A DNA stretch of 64,000 nt from Bromus sterilis (lineage: Eukaryota > Streptophyta > Magnoliopsida > Poales > Poaceae). The DNA lies in assembly GCA_950022295.1 (NCBI GenBank), contig OX465595.1:221243770-221307769 (forward strand). The letters run 5' to 3'. How positions within the stretch are numbered: the stretch's first letter is position 1; every line of letters starts with the position of its first letter. The position numbers and the translations under genes are program-made. The notes beneath the pieces were generated by a model that saw nothing but the letters and a program-made list of their open reading frames with translations, searched no databases and was not told the DNA's origin. This document shows, piece by piece, positions 45,965 through 58,861 of this stretch.

Positions 45965-48900
45965 TGTCGGGACACAGAATAGGCGTATGTAATTCCTGTC
46001 ACGATACAATCACATGGAGAGCCGAGAGCCGTACCCACTTGTCTAAGCAGACAAGGCCAAGCATAGAACACTCTCGGAAAGCATCGAACATGAGGGGCAT
46101 CCCATCCAGGCCGGATGATCAACTGAGATGGGTCCTCAACGTCCGCTCACAGGTCTAATGCTTTTGGGTGGTGAATCCCATACTCATAGACAAGTCGCCT
46201 CAACCATGTTATCGATTGAATCTTAACTCTTACATAGACTTACTCCAGCCCGATCACTTAGTCGGGGTCTAGGGCGGGCTCGATCATATAACAGAGTGTG
46301 CACGTGACAGAGTCACGAGCAATCACATCGTGATGCCCCAAGCTGCGCCCATCTAAGGGCCACTTGGTGTATAAAAGACCGCCAGCCAGATCACAATAAG
46401 GTCTCGAAAACCCATACTAAGACATGCATGTTATAAACATACACGCAGCACACATGCCTAGTATGAACAGCAGGTATCATCACATAACTCTACAAAGTAC
46501 TTCTTTATTGACTTACACATAGAGCATACAAAGATCACATGTCTGTGATCAACATTACATCATACAACGGAAGCAAATTAGGTCTGAGTACAGACAAGTT
46601 TAACAAATGGCTTAGAGAAGCCTTGTAAACATACATGCCCTTCCACGAGGGACCAGACTGCTGTCTGGAACTATACTACCAAGGTCAACGTCGAGCTTCA
46701 CGAAGGTGACTCCATCGGGGTCCGGGTTCTCATCTAAAACATAGAATAAGCAAACGTGAGTAAAAAGTCGTACTCAGCAAGACTTACATCAGAACTACAC
46801 TACTCATGCTCAAGTATCAAGGTAAAGGGAGGTGGGGTTTCGTCATGCAGAAGTGCCAGCTTTGACTTGGCTAGTCCTGAACTACGAGTACCAGACTTGA
46901 GGTAAGAAGCGTACACGAGTCCACTATCAAGTCTCCAACCAAATACACCACTATGGATACTTCCTCGACTTCCCGACGAGGAAGCACGCCATAGCACTCA
47001 CGCTTATCTTGCGAGTTTTAGAAGTATCCATTCAAGTTGTCTAATAATCAGGTACATGTTCCAAGTAGTCCTTACTCGCGGACGCGGCTATTCGAATAGT
47101 TTTTTTTAACCTTGCAAGGGTGTAAGCTACACACACATGAACATCGGTTACCGCCTTTTGCTCGCCACCGTTCAAGAGGTGACAGCGAGGATGTTCACCA
47201 CGACATTTCGCTCACAACTGGTCTATTCCAGGAGTCGACTATCTGAGTTGCCTCCGCTCGAGAGCCCGGCCGGATCAACGAAACGGACTCAAACAATATA
47301 AGTGACCGAGACGCCACCTCTGGCAGATGATTTTCCTTCCTCACAGGTGCACCCACATATCTATATGATGCAACCATTCCTTCATTCTTTTTCTATGCAG
47401 ATGCCAAATGGAAAGCTCGAACTAATGTGACTCCTGGACGTCGACACGGATCAAGGTACTAGGCCGAGAGGGGTCAGTGAGCCCAATGTGTGGTTGTACT
47501 CTTTGTCTTGGATTACCATACAAGAACTCGGTGCTTAAGGCGGTGTTCAACGAGACAACCCACTGTGTACTCCTACACAGCCTCTCATCGTTCACCTTGT
47601 ATTATGGTGGATTGACCAACACAGTTTCACTTTCATCAACACCATGTTCACTATCATCCCGACTCACATCAAAAGCATCCTCATTATAAACTCTAAGCAT
47701 GCAGTAAGCAGTAACAGTTGCAGGGGCCTCATGATATCAATCAACTCCTATGTCAGCTAGGATTGTGGTTTGCTTACTACTGTGACAAGATGATAGGTCA
47801 TGCATCGGATATGGGTTCAACTATGCGGTAGAATCGACACGAGGTGATCTCCTAAACATGCATAAGCGAGACTGAGAGGGAATTGGGATTTTATAGACAT
47901 GATCAATGGGGTTTGCTTGCCTTGCTGATGAGGTTCACACACGGTGTCTTCAACGAAGGGGGTGGCCTCCGGTTCCGGTTCAACTTCTATCGAGCAAACA
48001 AAGCAATCAAGGGATAAATATAATTGCGATGCTCAAGCACATGATAAGTTGTGAAAACATGAGGTACATGGTACTGATGTGTTGACAATTCCATTTAATT
48101 GAAGTGTATTGCAAAAGAACTGCAAATTCAAACTTCAAATTTGAATTCAAGTTAAGCCATATGCAAACTTGATACTGTTGCCCCATTTTAAAATGGTCAA
48201 ACATGAAAACAAATTGCATATTCCTAATCCTTGCATTTTTCTGATATTTTTTCATATATTATATGTTTAATTTGGAGTTAATATGAGTTTTCTATGATTT
48301 ATTGAAGTTTTAAACAATTTCTGGATTTTTCTGGAATTCTTTTAATTTAAATAAACAGAGAAATCTGTTTATTGCGTCAGCATGACGCAGTGCTGATGTC
48401 ACAGGGGGGGCTGACAACAGGGGTCCACCTGTAAGCCTCAGTGGGGGTTAATCCCTGTTTTATTTTAATTAAGCAGAGGGTTAAAAAGCTGGGTCCCACC
48501 TGTCATAGACCCTAGGGGGGATTAGCACGTGATTAAGGGCCCTAATGGCCTGGGCTACCGGCGGCTCAACGCCGGCGTCACTGGACGCGGCGGCGCCTCG
48601 CCGGAGTGGCGATTTCGGCCACTGGAGAGCTCGCCGAGGCCACCAGAGGGACGCCCGAGGTCACCCGTGTCACCCAGCGCCCACGGGGAGGCTCAGGGGT
48701 GGCCGGAGCCTCGCCGGCGTCGACATGGCGCGGCGGCCGTGGCACTGATTCGACGAGTAGGTCGCTAGCGTGCACAAAAAAGAGAACGGCGAGAGGCGTT
48801 GGGTTCCTGGGGACGTCGCACGTCCACTGGACATGGACAAGACGACGTGGGCAGCTCGTGTGCTCGACAGCGAGCACACTGGCGGCGAGGAGCCACGGCT

Positions 48901-49931
48901 CTCATGGCGGTGGGGGCTAGAGGTCGAGGGGGAACGCGAAGAGAGGGGAAAAACGTTGGGCTCCTCACCGTGAACGCGAAGAAGAGCTCGGGGAAGCCGA
49001 AGGGAGCTCGGTGGCGCCGAATTCGGAGGTCTTCTTCTAGGAGGCTGGCGGCAAATCGGCGGTGCTAGCGTCGGCTACAGAGCGTCCCGGTGCTTGATCC
49101 TCTGCAGGTCGACGAAGTAGAGGGTGGGGGAGTCTCTGGACATCTTTTCTTGGAGGAAGGAGCCCGTTGGCCACGGCTGTGCGCGCTGCTGTGGTCCGGC
49201 GAGTTCTCTGCCGTCGACGGAAACGAATGGAGGAGGGGCGGAGGAAGAACCAGAGGAGAGGGATAGGCTCGGGGGGAGGGGGGGGGTTCTGGATGACGCT
49301 GAGGTGCGAGGAGGAGGCCTAGGGGGGGTCTAGAAACTCCAGGGCGACGAGGTGGCGTCGTGCCCGCGCTCTGCCTCCACCGAGCTGGTTGGCTCGGCGG
49401 GGAGGTAGACGACAAGCTCGTCTGGTGGGGTGGGCCGAGGCCTAAGGTAAGTTGGGCCAAAAACCCAGGTGAGTCCCTTTTCTATTTCTCTTTTGTTTTT
49501 TTGTTTTTATTTCTCTGCTAATTTGTTTGCTCTAATAAATAAATTACCAGAGCATTTGTAAAAATCCCCAAAACTTTTATGTGGGCTTAGGGTTCATGCC
49601 ACTAGCCACTCACAAGTTTTGGTGACTTTTGAAATTCAAACAATTTGAATTCAAATTCAAATTGGAGTTTAATTTAATATCCATGGCACCTTTTGAATTT
49701 TTGAATATTCCATGGGCATGGGAATGAACCCAAACCACTTTTAAAATGACACCATCATTTATGGGAATTTTCCAAATGTTCAAATGATTTTTGGAAAAAG
49801 ATTTTTATCTGGCCAGTTGAATTAATTTCTCAGGGCTTTTCTTTTCCCCATTTTTGAATTTCATTTAAATTTTTGCATGATGCAAAGGGCACAAACAAAC
49901 CCTAGCACTTACCCTAGTTGGGGTTCTGACA
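45965..49931 (-). mobile_element. 5' LTR of chromovirus C1 (3.97 kb)
   Basis: It is the partner of 38459-42414, with the same ends (TGTCAGAACCCC at 49931 and CCCGACA at 45965 on the minus strand). It carries GC-rich sequence at 48529-49460 and AT-rich sequence at its minus-strand start. The pair is longer than the internal domain (42415-45964). Confidence 0.93.
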
Positions 49932-49936
49932 CAAGT

Positions 49937-50221
49937 CTTCTATGCCACAACCATCCAGAAGTGGCCTTAGCCATCAAACAAGAGGAAACAACAGGCCCCG
50001 AAGAGAAATCAACAATATAAAGATCACCTTTGCGATATCCTTCGAAAACGAAGGTATAATCATCCTGTGAAAACACTACATATTGTGAAGCAAAGAACAA
50101 TACAAGCATACCCATATCACAAAGTTTCGATATAGACATAAGATTATATTAGAGAGATTGAACAAGCATAACTTTGACAATATGCTTATTCTTTGATATA
50201 GCGACCTTACCCAAAATGACT
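49937..50221 (-). pseudogene. GAG-pre-integrase part of Sirevirus-like copia
   Basis: This fragment reads MSISKLCDMGM, then a stretch ending GDLYIVDFSS, then GWLWHRRL. In Sireviruses that runs directly into AHVGM-type sequence. Here the continuation GHAGMKNL is at 38458, across the chromovirus insertion with its CAAGT duplication. The match of the two edges proves that the copia is older than C1. Gag, protease and the 5' LTR of the copia are not present: the sequence stops at about 50221, where other sequence starting TGTAACAGCC begins. Confidence 0.85.
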
Positions 50222-50223
50222 GC

Positions 50224-50567
50224 TGTAACAGCCAGGTCCTGTAGCATCTGGACACTGTAGCACGTCGGGTACCGCAGTAGCCGGATATTCTGGCTAAGTC
50301 TTACTTTTGGGTGCTACCTTCTGACCAGGTCTTAGCCGTGAGTAATCCCCCCGACAAGCACTCTTGCCGAGATCTCCACTGTAATCGCCTCCATCATATA
50401 ATACAATAGAGTAGGAAGTAGGGGTTTTACCGATCGAGGGCCCTGAACCTGGGTAAATCCCTGTCTCCTGTTAGCCGACGAGCATCACCAACCTGCACTC
50501 TTCTCTCTACGATCTGAACCAAGGGTTCCTAACCATGGGATTTGTCAACGTCGATCCTCGTCACTTC
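50224..50567 (+). mobile_element. Possible short LTR or LTR fragment
   Basis: The block starts TGTAACAGCC and may end near CCTCGTCA. It contains ATATAATACAATAGAGTAGG and ACCTGGGTAAATCCC, which resemble the transcribed R/U5 part of some Triticeae LTRs. No target duplication, second copy or coding domain is seen, and the right end is a guess. It separates the truncated Sirevirus from the FAR1-like fragment. Confidence 0.35.
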
Positions 50568-52877
50568 CCAAAAAAGTTATATAGTGTTGCCAGAAAAAAC
50601 GTGTTCCTAATATTTTCTTAAAAAATGCTGCAGGTATGATCCACCTTGATGCCCGCTGCTTATATACTCAAGCGTTGGACGTAGCTTGCAGAAGAGACGC
50701 TTGTTGATCTAGCGGACCAGGTGATGGTGGCTGAGTAACGCCTCCACGTTGGTTACCCCAAGTCGAAGGTTATGATGTAGATAGCAATAATTTCACTCAC
50801 ACGTGAGAGCCTAAGGTTTATCGAACCAGGAGGATTCCCGAGACAACAAGAAGGTTGCAAGCAAGGAATGCGCCGTTTGAAAAGATATTACTTTCTTGAC
50901 CTGGACCTGCATACAAGACACAAATAAATTTTCTCCCAACGAGTACAAAGAGGTTGTCAATATCTCTGGACTTGTTGTTTACAAAGCATCAAACACAAAG
51001 GGTAGTATTGATGATGCAACTAAGGAAAATAAAGCAGCAAATGAAAGCGTTGTAAATATATGATGAGAATATGGACCGGGGTACCATGATGCTCACTAGT
51101 AGTGTCTCTCTCCCAAAAGAAAGTAAACAGTTATGCTGGGTGAAAATATTACAACTAGGCAATTGACAGAATTATAAATGCACTGCAATGCTAATTATGC
51201 TACAAAAGGTAACATGCTCAATCGTATGGGCATTACACCAAGATAAGTAGATCGTTTATTTATCAGCATCTACTCACTAATCATCCACCTTGATATATCT
51301 ATCCAGAAAATCTCGCTGGTATTAAGTTTCGAGCCACGACTAATGTTGTGAACTCAAAGCAACAAACAACTGCATTAACACTCTGTGTGTAATGTAAGCA
51401 ATTCTTATAACACGCGGTCATAAGCACAGTTGTTTTACCCCTAATGGCAACAACACATTCCCTGGTCTCATGTTTCAGTCACTCAAGCTAGACATTAGGA
51501 GGCATGAACCCATCATGTAGCATAATGCTCCCTCTTGGAGTAACAATCTACTATTTGGCCAAAATAATAAATGGTAACAGAGAACATGCAGGAATACTCA
51601 AGAACACAAATATAAAGGAAACCAAATATAGTACTTTCACAATCTGAACATAATCTCATAATCCATCGGATCCTAGCAAACACAACATAACAACGAAGGA
51701 ATCATAACAAAAGTGCCTTGATCATGATAGGCAGCTCACAAGGGCTAAACATTGAAGCATAAGATTGGAGAGAAGGCATATACTAGCTTGCTGTCCTGGA
51801 CCCATGATCTAGGGTGGGACTACTCATGGAGCATCCAGGAGGCGATCAAGGTGGAGGTCCCTCTGGAGATCAATCCTCCCTCCGGTAGGGTGCCGGGACA
51901 GGAACATCTGCCGATCCCGATCTCGGAATTGCGGCGGCGGTGGAATAGTAGGGTATTTCATGAAAAGGAATCCTCCCCGAGGGTTTTCGTATCGGGAGTA
52001 AATATGGGCCCAAGGGGGCACCAGGTGTGGTCTCACCTGGCCAGGTGGCTAGGGGCGCGACCAACCCTTGGACGCACCCTAGCGTCGCTTGGCTAGGGGT
52101 AGCCCCCTCTGGCTTCCCTTCGGGCTTCTAGAGTCTTCCATAATATTGGAATTTTGGGATTTTTTCTGGATTTTTTCGAGCACTTTGATTTTTTAGCCTT
52201 TTTCTGCATTGCACAGAAAAAACAAACATAAACTAGCATAAGGCACTAGGTTAATTGGTTAGTACCAAATATGTTGTAAATGATATGAAAGTGCATCCAA
52301 ACATATAGTAATATCACCAAAAGAAGCATGGAGCAAGCAAAATTATGGATACGTTTGGGACGTATCACCAGTATCCTGGGCGGGTGCATGAGATGGCTGA
52401 GTCAATGTACCTTATGAGGACCGCGACCATAAACACTGATTTCACATACCTGGTTAAGATTGGTTGCCGCACTTCTGATGGCCGAAATATATTGGGCACA
52501 CACTTGAAGGAGATGAAAGGGGATATGGTCGCGCTTCAAAAAGAGCAACAAAGAAGGCACCGAAGGATAATTCGACAACTTCTACTTCAGTGAATATTCA
52601 AAGTGCATCGGCTTGGTTAGCGTCTACTCCTCTGAATGTTACTTCTGCACAGGTTGGTGTCTTGGGAGTCCAGTGCGATAATCCTAACCCCTCTTCTTCG
52701 GAACCAAACTTTCGAGACCCTGCGAAGTCAAAAACGAAATGGCGCAATAGAAAGAAGACATTCCAGCACCCGCTGAACATTGGAAAAAATGAAACAAGAA
52801 CTTGTAGCATATGTGGCTCGAAGCTACATGGTGCTCGAACATGTGATGGTCGTGAGAGGGAAGGAGCTTCGGTATAG
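50568..52877 (+). pseudogene. FAR1-like 3' coding fragment, copy 1 (split by solo LTR)
   Basis: The coding sequence resumes at about 50694 after an acceptor-like CTTGCAG, giving TLVDLADQ up to 50721. The solo LTR 50722-52367 follows, then YPGRVHEMAESMYLM and a helical segment with LKEMKGDMVALQKEQQRR. A frame change at about 52590 leads to NIQSASAW, a basic DPAKSKTKWRNRKKTF tract and a final zinc knuckle CSICGSKLHGARTC. That order (basic tract, then C-x2-C-H-C) resembles the C-terminus of FAR1/FHY3-related proteins, which descend from MULE transposases. The fragment could therefore come from a host FAR1-related gene or from a MULE. The same frame change occurs in copy 2, so it predates their split or marks an intron. 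At 52878 the sequence jumps into G4. Confidence 0.6.
50722..52367 (-). mobile_element. Solo gypsy LTR in FAR1-like copy 1
   Basis: It has the ends of the G2/G4 LTR family (TGATACGTCCCAAACG on the minus strand at 52367; CATCA at 50722). It is flanked by CCAGG (50717-50721) and CCAGT (52368-52372), a 5-bp duplication with one mismatch. It aligns over its length with the LTR 60111-61757. No PBS follows on the inner side, so it is a solo LTR. The ORFs at 51752-52096 are LTR shadows. Confidence 0.88.
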
Positions 52878-53221
52878 GGAGCACCGAAGAGGCTAGCAAA
52901 ATATGGATGGTGGAAGTGCCGACAATCGAATACACATATTAGTTAAAGGAACGCATTTACTTATTATCGGCAACTCTTTATCTAGTCAGGAGATTCACAA
53001 AGAGTCAAGCACCCTAAGAGGAGTGTTTGGGGGTTTGGTTACCCTTGCGCATCCTAGAACCATGATACATGAGGGTACTTTTCTATAATCCCACAAAGAT
53101 TACTGATCCGTTTAGTAGCTAGAGTTCTCAACTAATTTTTGTAGCTTTTAAAAATAAGCACGTTGAACCAAAATACGACACCTATCACTAATAGGCTTGA
53201 TCTCTTGACACACAGAAGTGC
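52878..53221 (-). mobile_element. Internal fragment of gypsy G4, left of S4
   Basis: The sequence matches the 3' non-coding region of G2 from about 5915 on (ACCGAAGAGGCTAGCAAAATATGG). The G4 3' LTR and PPT, expected to the left, are missing; instead the FAR1-like fragment is fused here at 52877/52878. Confidence 0.8.
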
Positions 53222-56220
53222 TGTAACGACCCGGTCCCGAAAGGAACCAAGTCTACTGTGCTTCTGTGCTATCCCTGGATCAGTATGCTAGCACACACAG
53301 TACTCGATTAAATACCATGAATCACATGTCAAAAAGTAACATAAATACATGGTATTTATTACCTTATAGCGTTTGGGATAGAATACACCGCGGAAATAAA
53401 CAATACATAAGTGGAGTCCCATCGACACCAACGGAAAAGTTGAGTTTAGACATCGTAACCCTACATCGCATCACTTACTCGTCGTATACAATCCAGCAAC
53501 ACCGAAGGTTACAGCCCAAAATGGGTCAGTACTTTGAATGTACGACAAGTTACTCTCAAAAGAATATATAACAGACCTATCTTCTACATGCAATTTGGCT
53601 GGTGGAAAAGCTCTAAGAGTTTCATTTTGCATAAATCTGATTTTGTCCTACTCAAAGAGTATCATAATAGTACTACAAAGATCATAATATGATTGAGTTT
53701 TTTTCTCCAAGTCAATCTATTCCCAAAGTTGATTAAACCCGATTTGATTAATTAAAGATGATGAGATCCGTCAACATTCCCACTTCTAGATGCTCAAAGT
53801 TGTCCGTAGCCGTGGACACGGCTAATCATGATCAGTTTTTACACTCTGCAGAGGTTTGTGCACTTTTCCCCACAAGACTCGACCACCTCCTTTGTAGTTC
53901 ATCACACTTCACATTGTATGAGAATCGGAAGGTCGAGACATGGTCTTTTAGAAGATTTTCCCTCACTCTGGCGGTGCCCATCCCACCTACTCATAACTAC
54001 GTTCGTAGAACCACCTAGTAAGAGTCACTACACCTAATGAACCAAGCCAGAGCCCATAATAGCTTGTGGCTGCACACGTAAGCTTCTAGTTATGAAAAAT
54101 ATGATTGATTCCTTTAAGCCTGGGTGGCATTCCGCAGTGATTACTGGCCATCTCCAGGTCACTCAGGCAAATCCACTGGTTCCTCCAGGGTGCCCCAAAC
54201 CATTCCACCCAGGTGGTTCATTAAGATTATCTTGGTCCTGTTTACTACTTAGTCACTCATACCTCATAATGGATCACTTCCCAATCCACGTCTACTTAGC
54301 AAAGCAGTATAATTCTACACGGTGGCGACAATGATATAAGGTTCAGACCTACCTCAATGAACTACTGGTTGTAATACTATAGTATAGTACATAATCTTTC
54401 CAATGCATAATATTTAAGCTGGACTACAATGCATAGGAAAAATATAGGTATAACTGGAGTATGACAAAAATAGTAACTTGCCTGGATCCTGAAGATGAAA
54501 TATTCTACTCGTAGTCGTCTCTCCTTCTCATTACAATATATCTAACGATAAAACGGAAATATTTCAACACACTTACACACAAATCCAAATTGAAGATCCA
54601 AATGAAAATACAGTTGACAACATAAATATTTAGTACTAAGCTGGTTACTATGGCGTGGCTAGCTTGAGATAGGATCAAGTTGTCTTGGATGGAAATATGA
54701 TGGAAGTCATATTCCAGGGATTTGATCAAAGGAATACAAGTTATAAATAAGGTACGATGAAACTAGCTTCAGTATAAGTTCAAACGGATTGAGTGTATGT
54801 CAAACCCAGTTGGTTTGTTCATCAGAACATTTGAATAGGAAATTCATTCTTGGATTGGATTCAAAAAGATCCGATAGAAATCGTGACGACCTTGTTGAGA
54901 AGATTGTTTTTTTATAGCCAAATTTATAAAAGAAAGAGATATAATTAAATGGAAGCTAAGACTAGGATTTTAGGTCAAAATAGAGTATTAATATGATGGA
55001 AAGAATGTGGAAAATGTCCAAACAGAAATATGTGATTGTAAGAATCAAATTTGATGAAGAAAATATTTCAAAATAAATTATAGAATGAGAGGAATAATAA
55101 ATATACTCAAATTCACATAAGAAATTTGAGTTAAATTTCGAATTACCAAAAGTGAAATATTACTGGACCATAATAAACTACATGTTCCAAGGAATCCGGG
55201 AATATAAAATTTGTCGAAATCCGATTTACGGGCTAGAAGATATGAATTTCTAAAGTTAGGATATTTTTCCCCAAAATGAATTACGGGATAAAGAATTAGG
55301 CTGCCACGTGGCGAGTTTTGATAGGTCCGTACCTATTCAATTTAAACAGAACAAAAAAAAGAACGGATGAGCGAGAACTCACCGGATAGTTCGCTGGAAT
55401 TTGTAGAAGAAGATCTCCGGCATCAACAAATGGACGAACGGTGTAGAGGACGACCTAGGAGACTCGTTGGTCAAGGTTAATGCTTCAGTTTCGTCCTCCT
55501 ATGGCCTCGAAGTGTTTCCGGAGTTGAGCAGAACACGTTGAGAGCATGACGACGTGAACGGCGTGCTTCGGCCTTACAATCGGGAGGGAGAACATGTCAC
55601 AATGGTGCGCAAAGGAAAGGAGTAGAAACTAGAGGAAGAAATATGGCCTAGGTACCTTCCATGGCGACAAAATCTTCACCGGAAGTGTGGATGCATCTTT
55701 ACTCCAACGAGAAATTTCTCACGAACGAGAGGGCTTTGGAGAGGGACTTTATGCGTACGGATGTGTGGTTCAAAGGTTTCCTAGGGAGGGTATTTATAGG
55801 GTCATGGGAGGTCCATAGAAGGAAAGTGAGTGAGATTTTGGAAATGGAGTTAATGGCATTCATTGAGAAATAATGGCATTAAAAGCATTAAAGTGGGGTT
55901 TTAATGGCTGAATGAATTCCTTATAATGTTCTACAAATATAGACTTTATATTGAAGCGGTCAAGGAATTAAGTAGAAGGAGGGGAGAAGGGAGTCCAGGT
56001 GCCATGTACCTCGTTTTTTCTGTAACAAGTGACTCGTTCGTTCATGAACGTGAGACAGAAGAAGATGATATGAGCCTTAGTGGTAAATTAGGTCCAAGGA
56101 GGAAAAAGACAGAGGAAAAAAATATAGAAATATGGGCTCGGCTCAGATGATCTAGGATTTATATTTTCTAATATCTAACAACACTAAAATTCTGGATTAT
56201 CAAATGCCTCCAAATGGCGA

Positions 56221-56277
<57 letters not shown>

Positions 56278-56890
56278 TAATAAACTATAGAGAGTATAGG
56301 AGTATATTTCTCTCCAAATAAATTTTATAAATATATTTTTGTCAACAAAAATCCATTTAAGGCATTTATAAATTCCCTAAATTAGTTTTTGGGTTTTATA
56401 AATACCAAAAATGATTACAAAAAAATAATCAAGTGTTCAAATGAGCACTTTAAATTGTTTCCAATACTATCTTCGAAGAAGTCATATTGTCTCCCCTCAT
56501 TTTATTAAATAAATTATTGGAAACATTCAAATAGCTCTTAAACATCAATATCAAATAAACTCCAATTTAAAATAATAATTCAAGAATGATTATGGGACCA
56601 TAATAAATTTGAGAAAGTCATCTTATTCTCACTCTAAAATATTTAGTTGTGGTTCCTACTAAAAACTAAAAAAGACAAAGGAAAGAAAATAATTCTTTGA
56701 GTTTTGAATAAACTTCACAACCAAGATTTTCATTATTGGATAAATGATTATCCAATTTTTTAAATAGTTTGTAAAGGTTTAAACAAAAACTCAAATGAAA
56801 AGTTTTTATTTAATCTAAAATTCAAACAAGTCAATCATTATTATATTATTTATTAACATTCCAAATTTTGGAAATTTTTGGGATGTTACA
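53222..56890 (-). mobile_element. Solo LTR S4 (3.7 kb), same family as S2
   Basis: It starts TGTAACGACCCG and ends GGATGTTACA, as S2 does. It is flanked by AGTGC (53217-53221) and AGTCC (56891-56895), one mismatch. The intact host sequence, seen in G2 at about 6265, reads AAAAGTCCAAAC, so the right copy is the ancestral one. A TATTTATA at 55791-55798 is a TATA box on the minus strand with leader sequence beyond it, which gives the orientation. About 90 bases at 53437-53527 are nearly identical to 19890-19983 in S2. ORFs at 55661-56150 have no recognisable domain. Confidence 0.85.
56223..56275. repeat. (TA)n microsatellite
   Basis: About 26 TA units without interruption lie within solo LTR S4. 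They are likely to vary in length between individuals and could misassemble. Confidence 0.95.
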
Positions 56891-57358
56891 AGTCCAAACG
56901 TTACTTGTATAAATACCTCAAAACTATTGCAAGTTACCACGAAACTTAACTTAACAACCTTGATTATATACTTAAAGTAAGATACACCTAGTGTAACAAG
57001 GCCAACTCTCTAAACAAGATAAACATGAAACTAAAGAGAATTGTAAAAATTCTAATTATCTGCTCTTAGAAAGAAATAAACATGAATAACAAGAGCTAAA
57101 CATGGCAGCAAGCTAGAAACAAAGATTTAACACTCAAAAAGATAAAAGTTGAAAACTATGAGTATCCTAGGCAAGAGTAGAGCGTATTTCTCTCCCAAAC
57201 AAGGCATGCTAGGGTCCAACTTGTTAAGACCAGCAAACAAAACAAACAAAACAAACAAAAAAAAATTAAACAGCAAGGCGCTCTAAGCAAGCACAAAACA
57301 TGTGAAGCAATAAAAATATAGTGCTAAGAAGGACGAATTGATAATAGTTGATGAAGAA

Positions 57359-57440
57359 GGGGATGCATGGGGGCATCCCCAAGCTTAGACAATAGAGTCT
57401 CCTTTATTATTTCTTAGGGGTGCCAGAGGCATCCCCAAGC
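57359..57440 (-). repeat. Paired GC-rich stem-loops in G4
   Basis: At 57359-57380 the arms GGGGATGC and GCATCCCC pair perfectly around ATGGGG. A second, weaker copy lies at about 57417-57440 (GGGGTGCC...GGCATCCCC). Confidence 0.75.
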
Positions 57441-58203
57441 TTAAGCTTTGGCACTTCTGAATCTTGTTTCACCATCTCCCTTCGCAACACTTGAAAACTT
57501 CCTTCACACGAAACTTCTCATAAACTGATTAGAGCGGTTCGTGCAAATAAATAAATAAATCTCACTTGGTATTGTTGAAACATTTAATTTAAACAATATC
57601 TATTGCTCCCCAACTTTTTTTGAGGATTCTTGCAAATAAAAACCAAGAACAAAGTGTCAAGAAGATTAAAGTGCAAAACAGGACAGAAATATGAGAAAAC
57701 AGGACAAAAGGTGAAACTTAATTTTTCAAAGGCACTTCCGTATCTCAAATCAAAAAACTCAAAACTGATGAAAGTTTCCCAATTATATACAACAGTTTGT
57801 GTAAAAAATTTAGATAAAAAAGATGATCTGGAGATTTTTGACGAATTTTTTAGTGGAGCTAACAAAATCTGTTGTTTAGACAACATGTCACAACTTTTGG
57901 TTCCCTTATCATCAGAGGCTAAAACTTGGCACACAACTTGAAAATAAAGATACAATGATGTTGCTACAGTAGTAACAAACACCAAGAAACACTAAAACTT
58001 AAATTAAAATCATTTTGGGTTGCCTCGCAATAAGCGCTTTCTTTTAATCCTTTTAGCTAGGCATGAAGCAACAAGATCAGGTTTTATCAATTTCAAAAGC
58101 ATAGCTTGCCCGTATAATGGACTCAAAAGGTAACTTCATCTGTTTCTAGGTCAATTTTCCAAGGCCTTCTTTAGGGGACATTGCAATCTTATAATCCCTT
58201 CAT

Positions 58204-58745
58204 TCATGTCAATGATTGCATCCAAGGTGCAAAGAAACGGTCTCCCCAAAATAATTGGACATGAGGGATCATACTCAATGTCCATGACATGAAAATCAAC
58301 GGGAACATAACTATAATTGAAAAAATAAGCACATCATTTATTTTTCCTATATGTTTCTTAACGAAAGAATCAACAAATCGAACACCCAAAGAGCAAGGAT
58401 CAATAGATTTCAAATCAAGCATATCATACATTCTCTTTGGCATAAGAGAGGCACTAGTTCCAACATCACATAAAGCATAACAAGCAAAATTATTAATTTT
58501 AATATTGACCATAGGATCCGAGCCATCTTCTAATTTTTTAGGAATAGGAACTTATAGTCTAAGTTTTGTTTCCTAGCTTTGATAAGATCATTAGTGATAT
58601 GCTCGATAAAGGAAATATTGAATGAACTAGTGTGGGGATCTTTGGCCATATTTTGTAGGAATTGAATAACTTCGGAGAGATTGCTATTGTCAAAGTAAAA
58701 TTCACTACCATTAAGTAAAGTGGGAGTGCTATTCTCTAAATTCAT
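58204..58745 (-). pseudogene. Protease-like domain and Gag C-terminus of G4
   Basis: The frame 58745-58530 has SEVIQFLQNMAKDPHTSSFN, the Gag-to-protease junction also found in G1 and G2. After a frameshift near 58520 the protease-like part shows CYALCDVGTSASLMPKRMYD, with the Asp kept and D-V-G-T in place of D-V-G-A. It continues through LGVRFVDSFVKKHIGKI, then loses frame before the ILGRPFL region. The family and role are as for 14262-14862; this copy is broken. Confidence 0.7.
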
Positions 58746-58861
58746 TTTATCTTTGACACCCTCCGAGTTAGTGGAACTCTCTTGTCCTAAAGTTGAGGCT
58801 TAAAACTCCCCATTTAGAGGTCCATTGTTAGGACTAGTGGTGTGATGGGTGTTGAAAGTTT

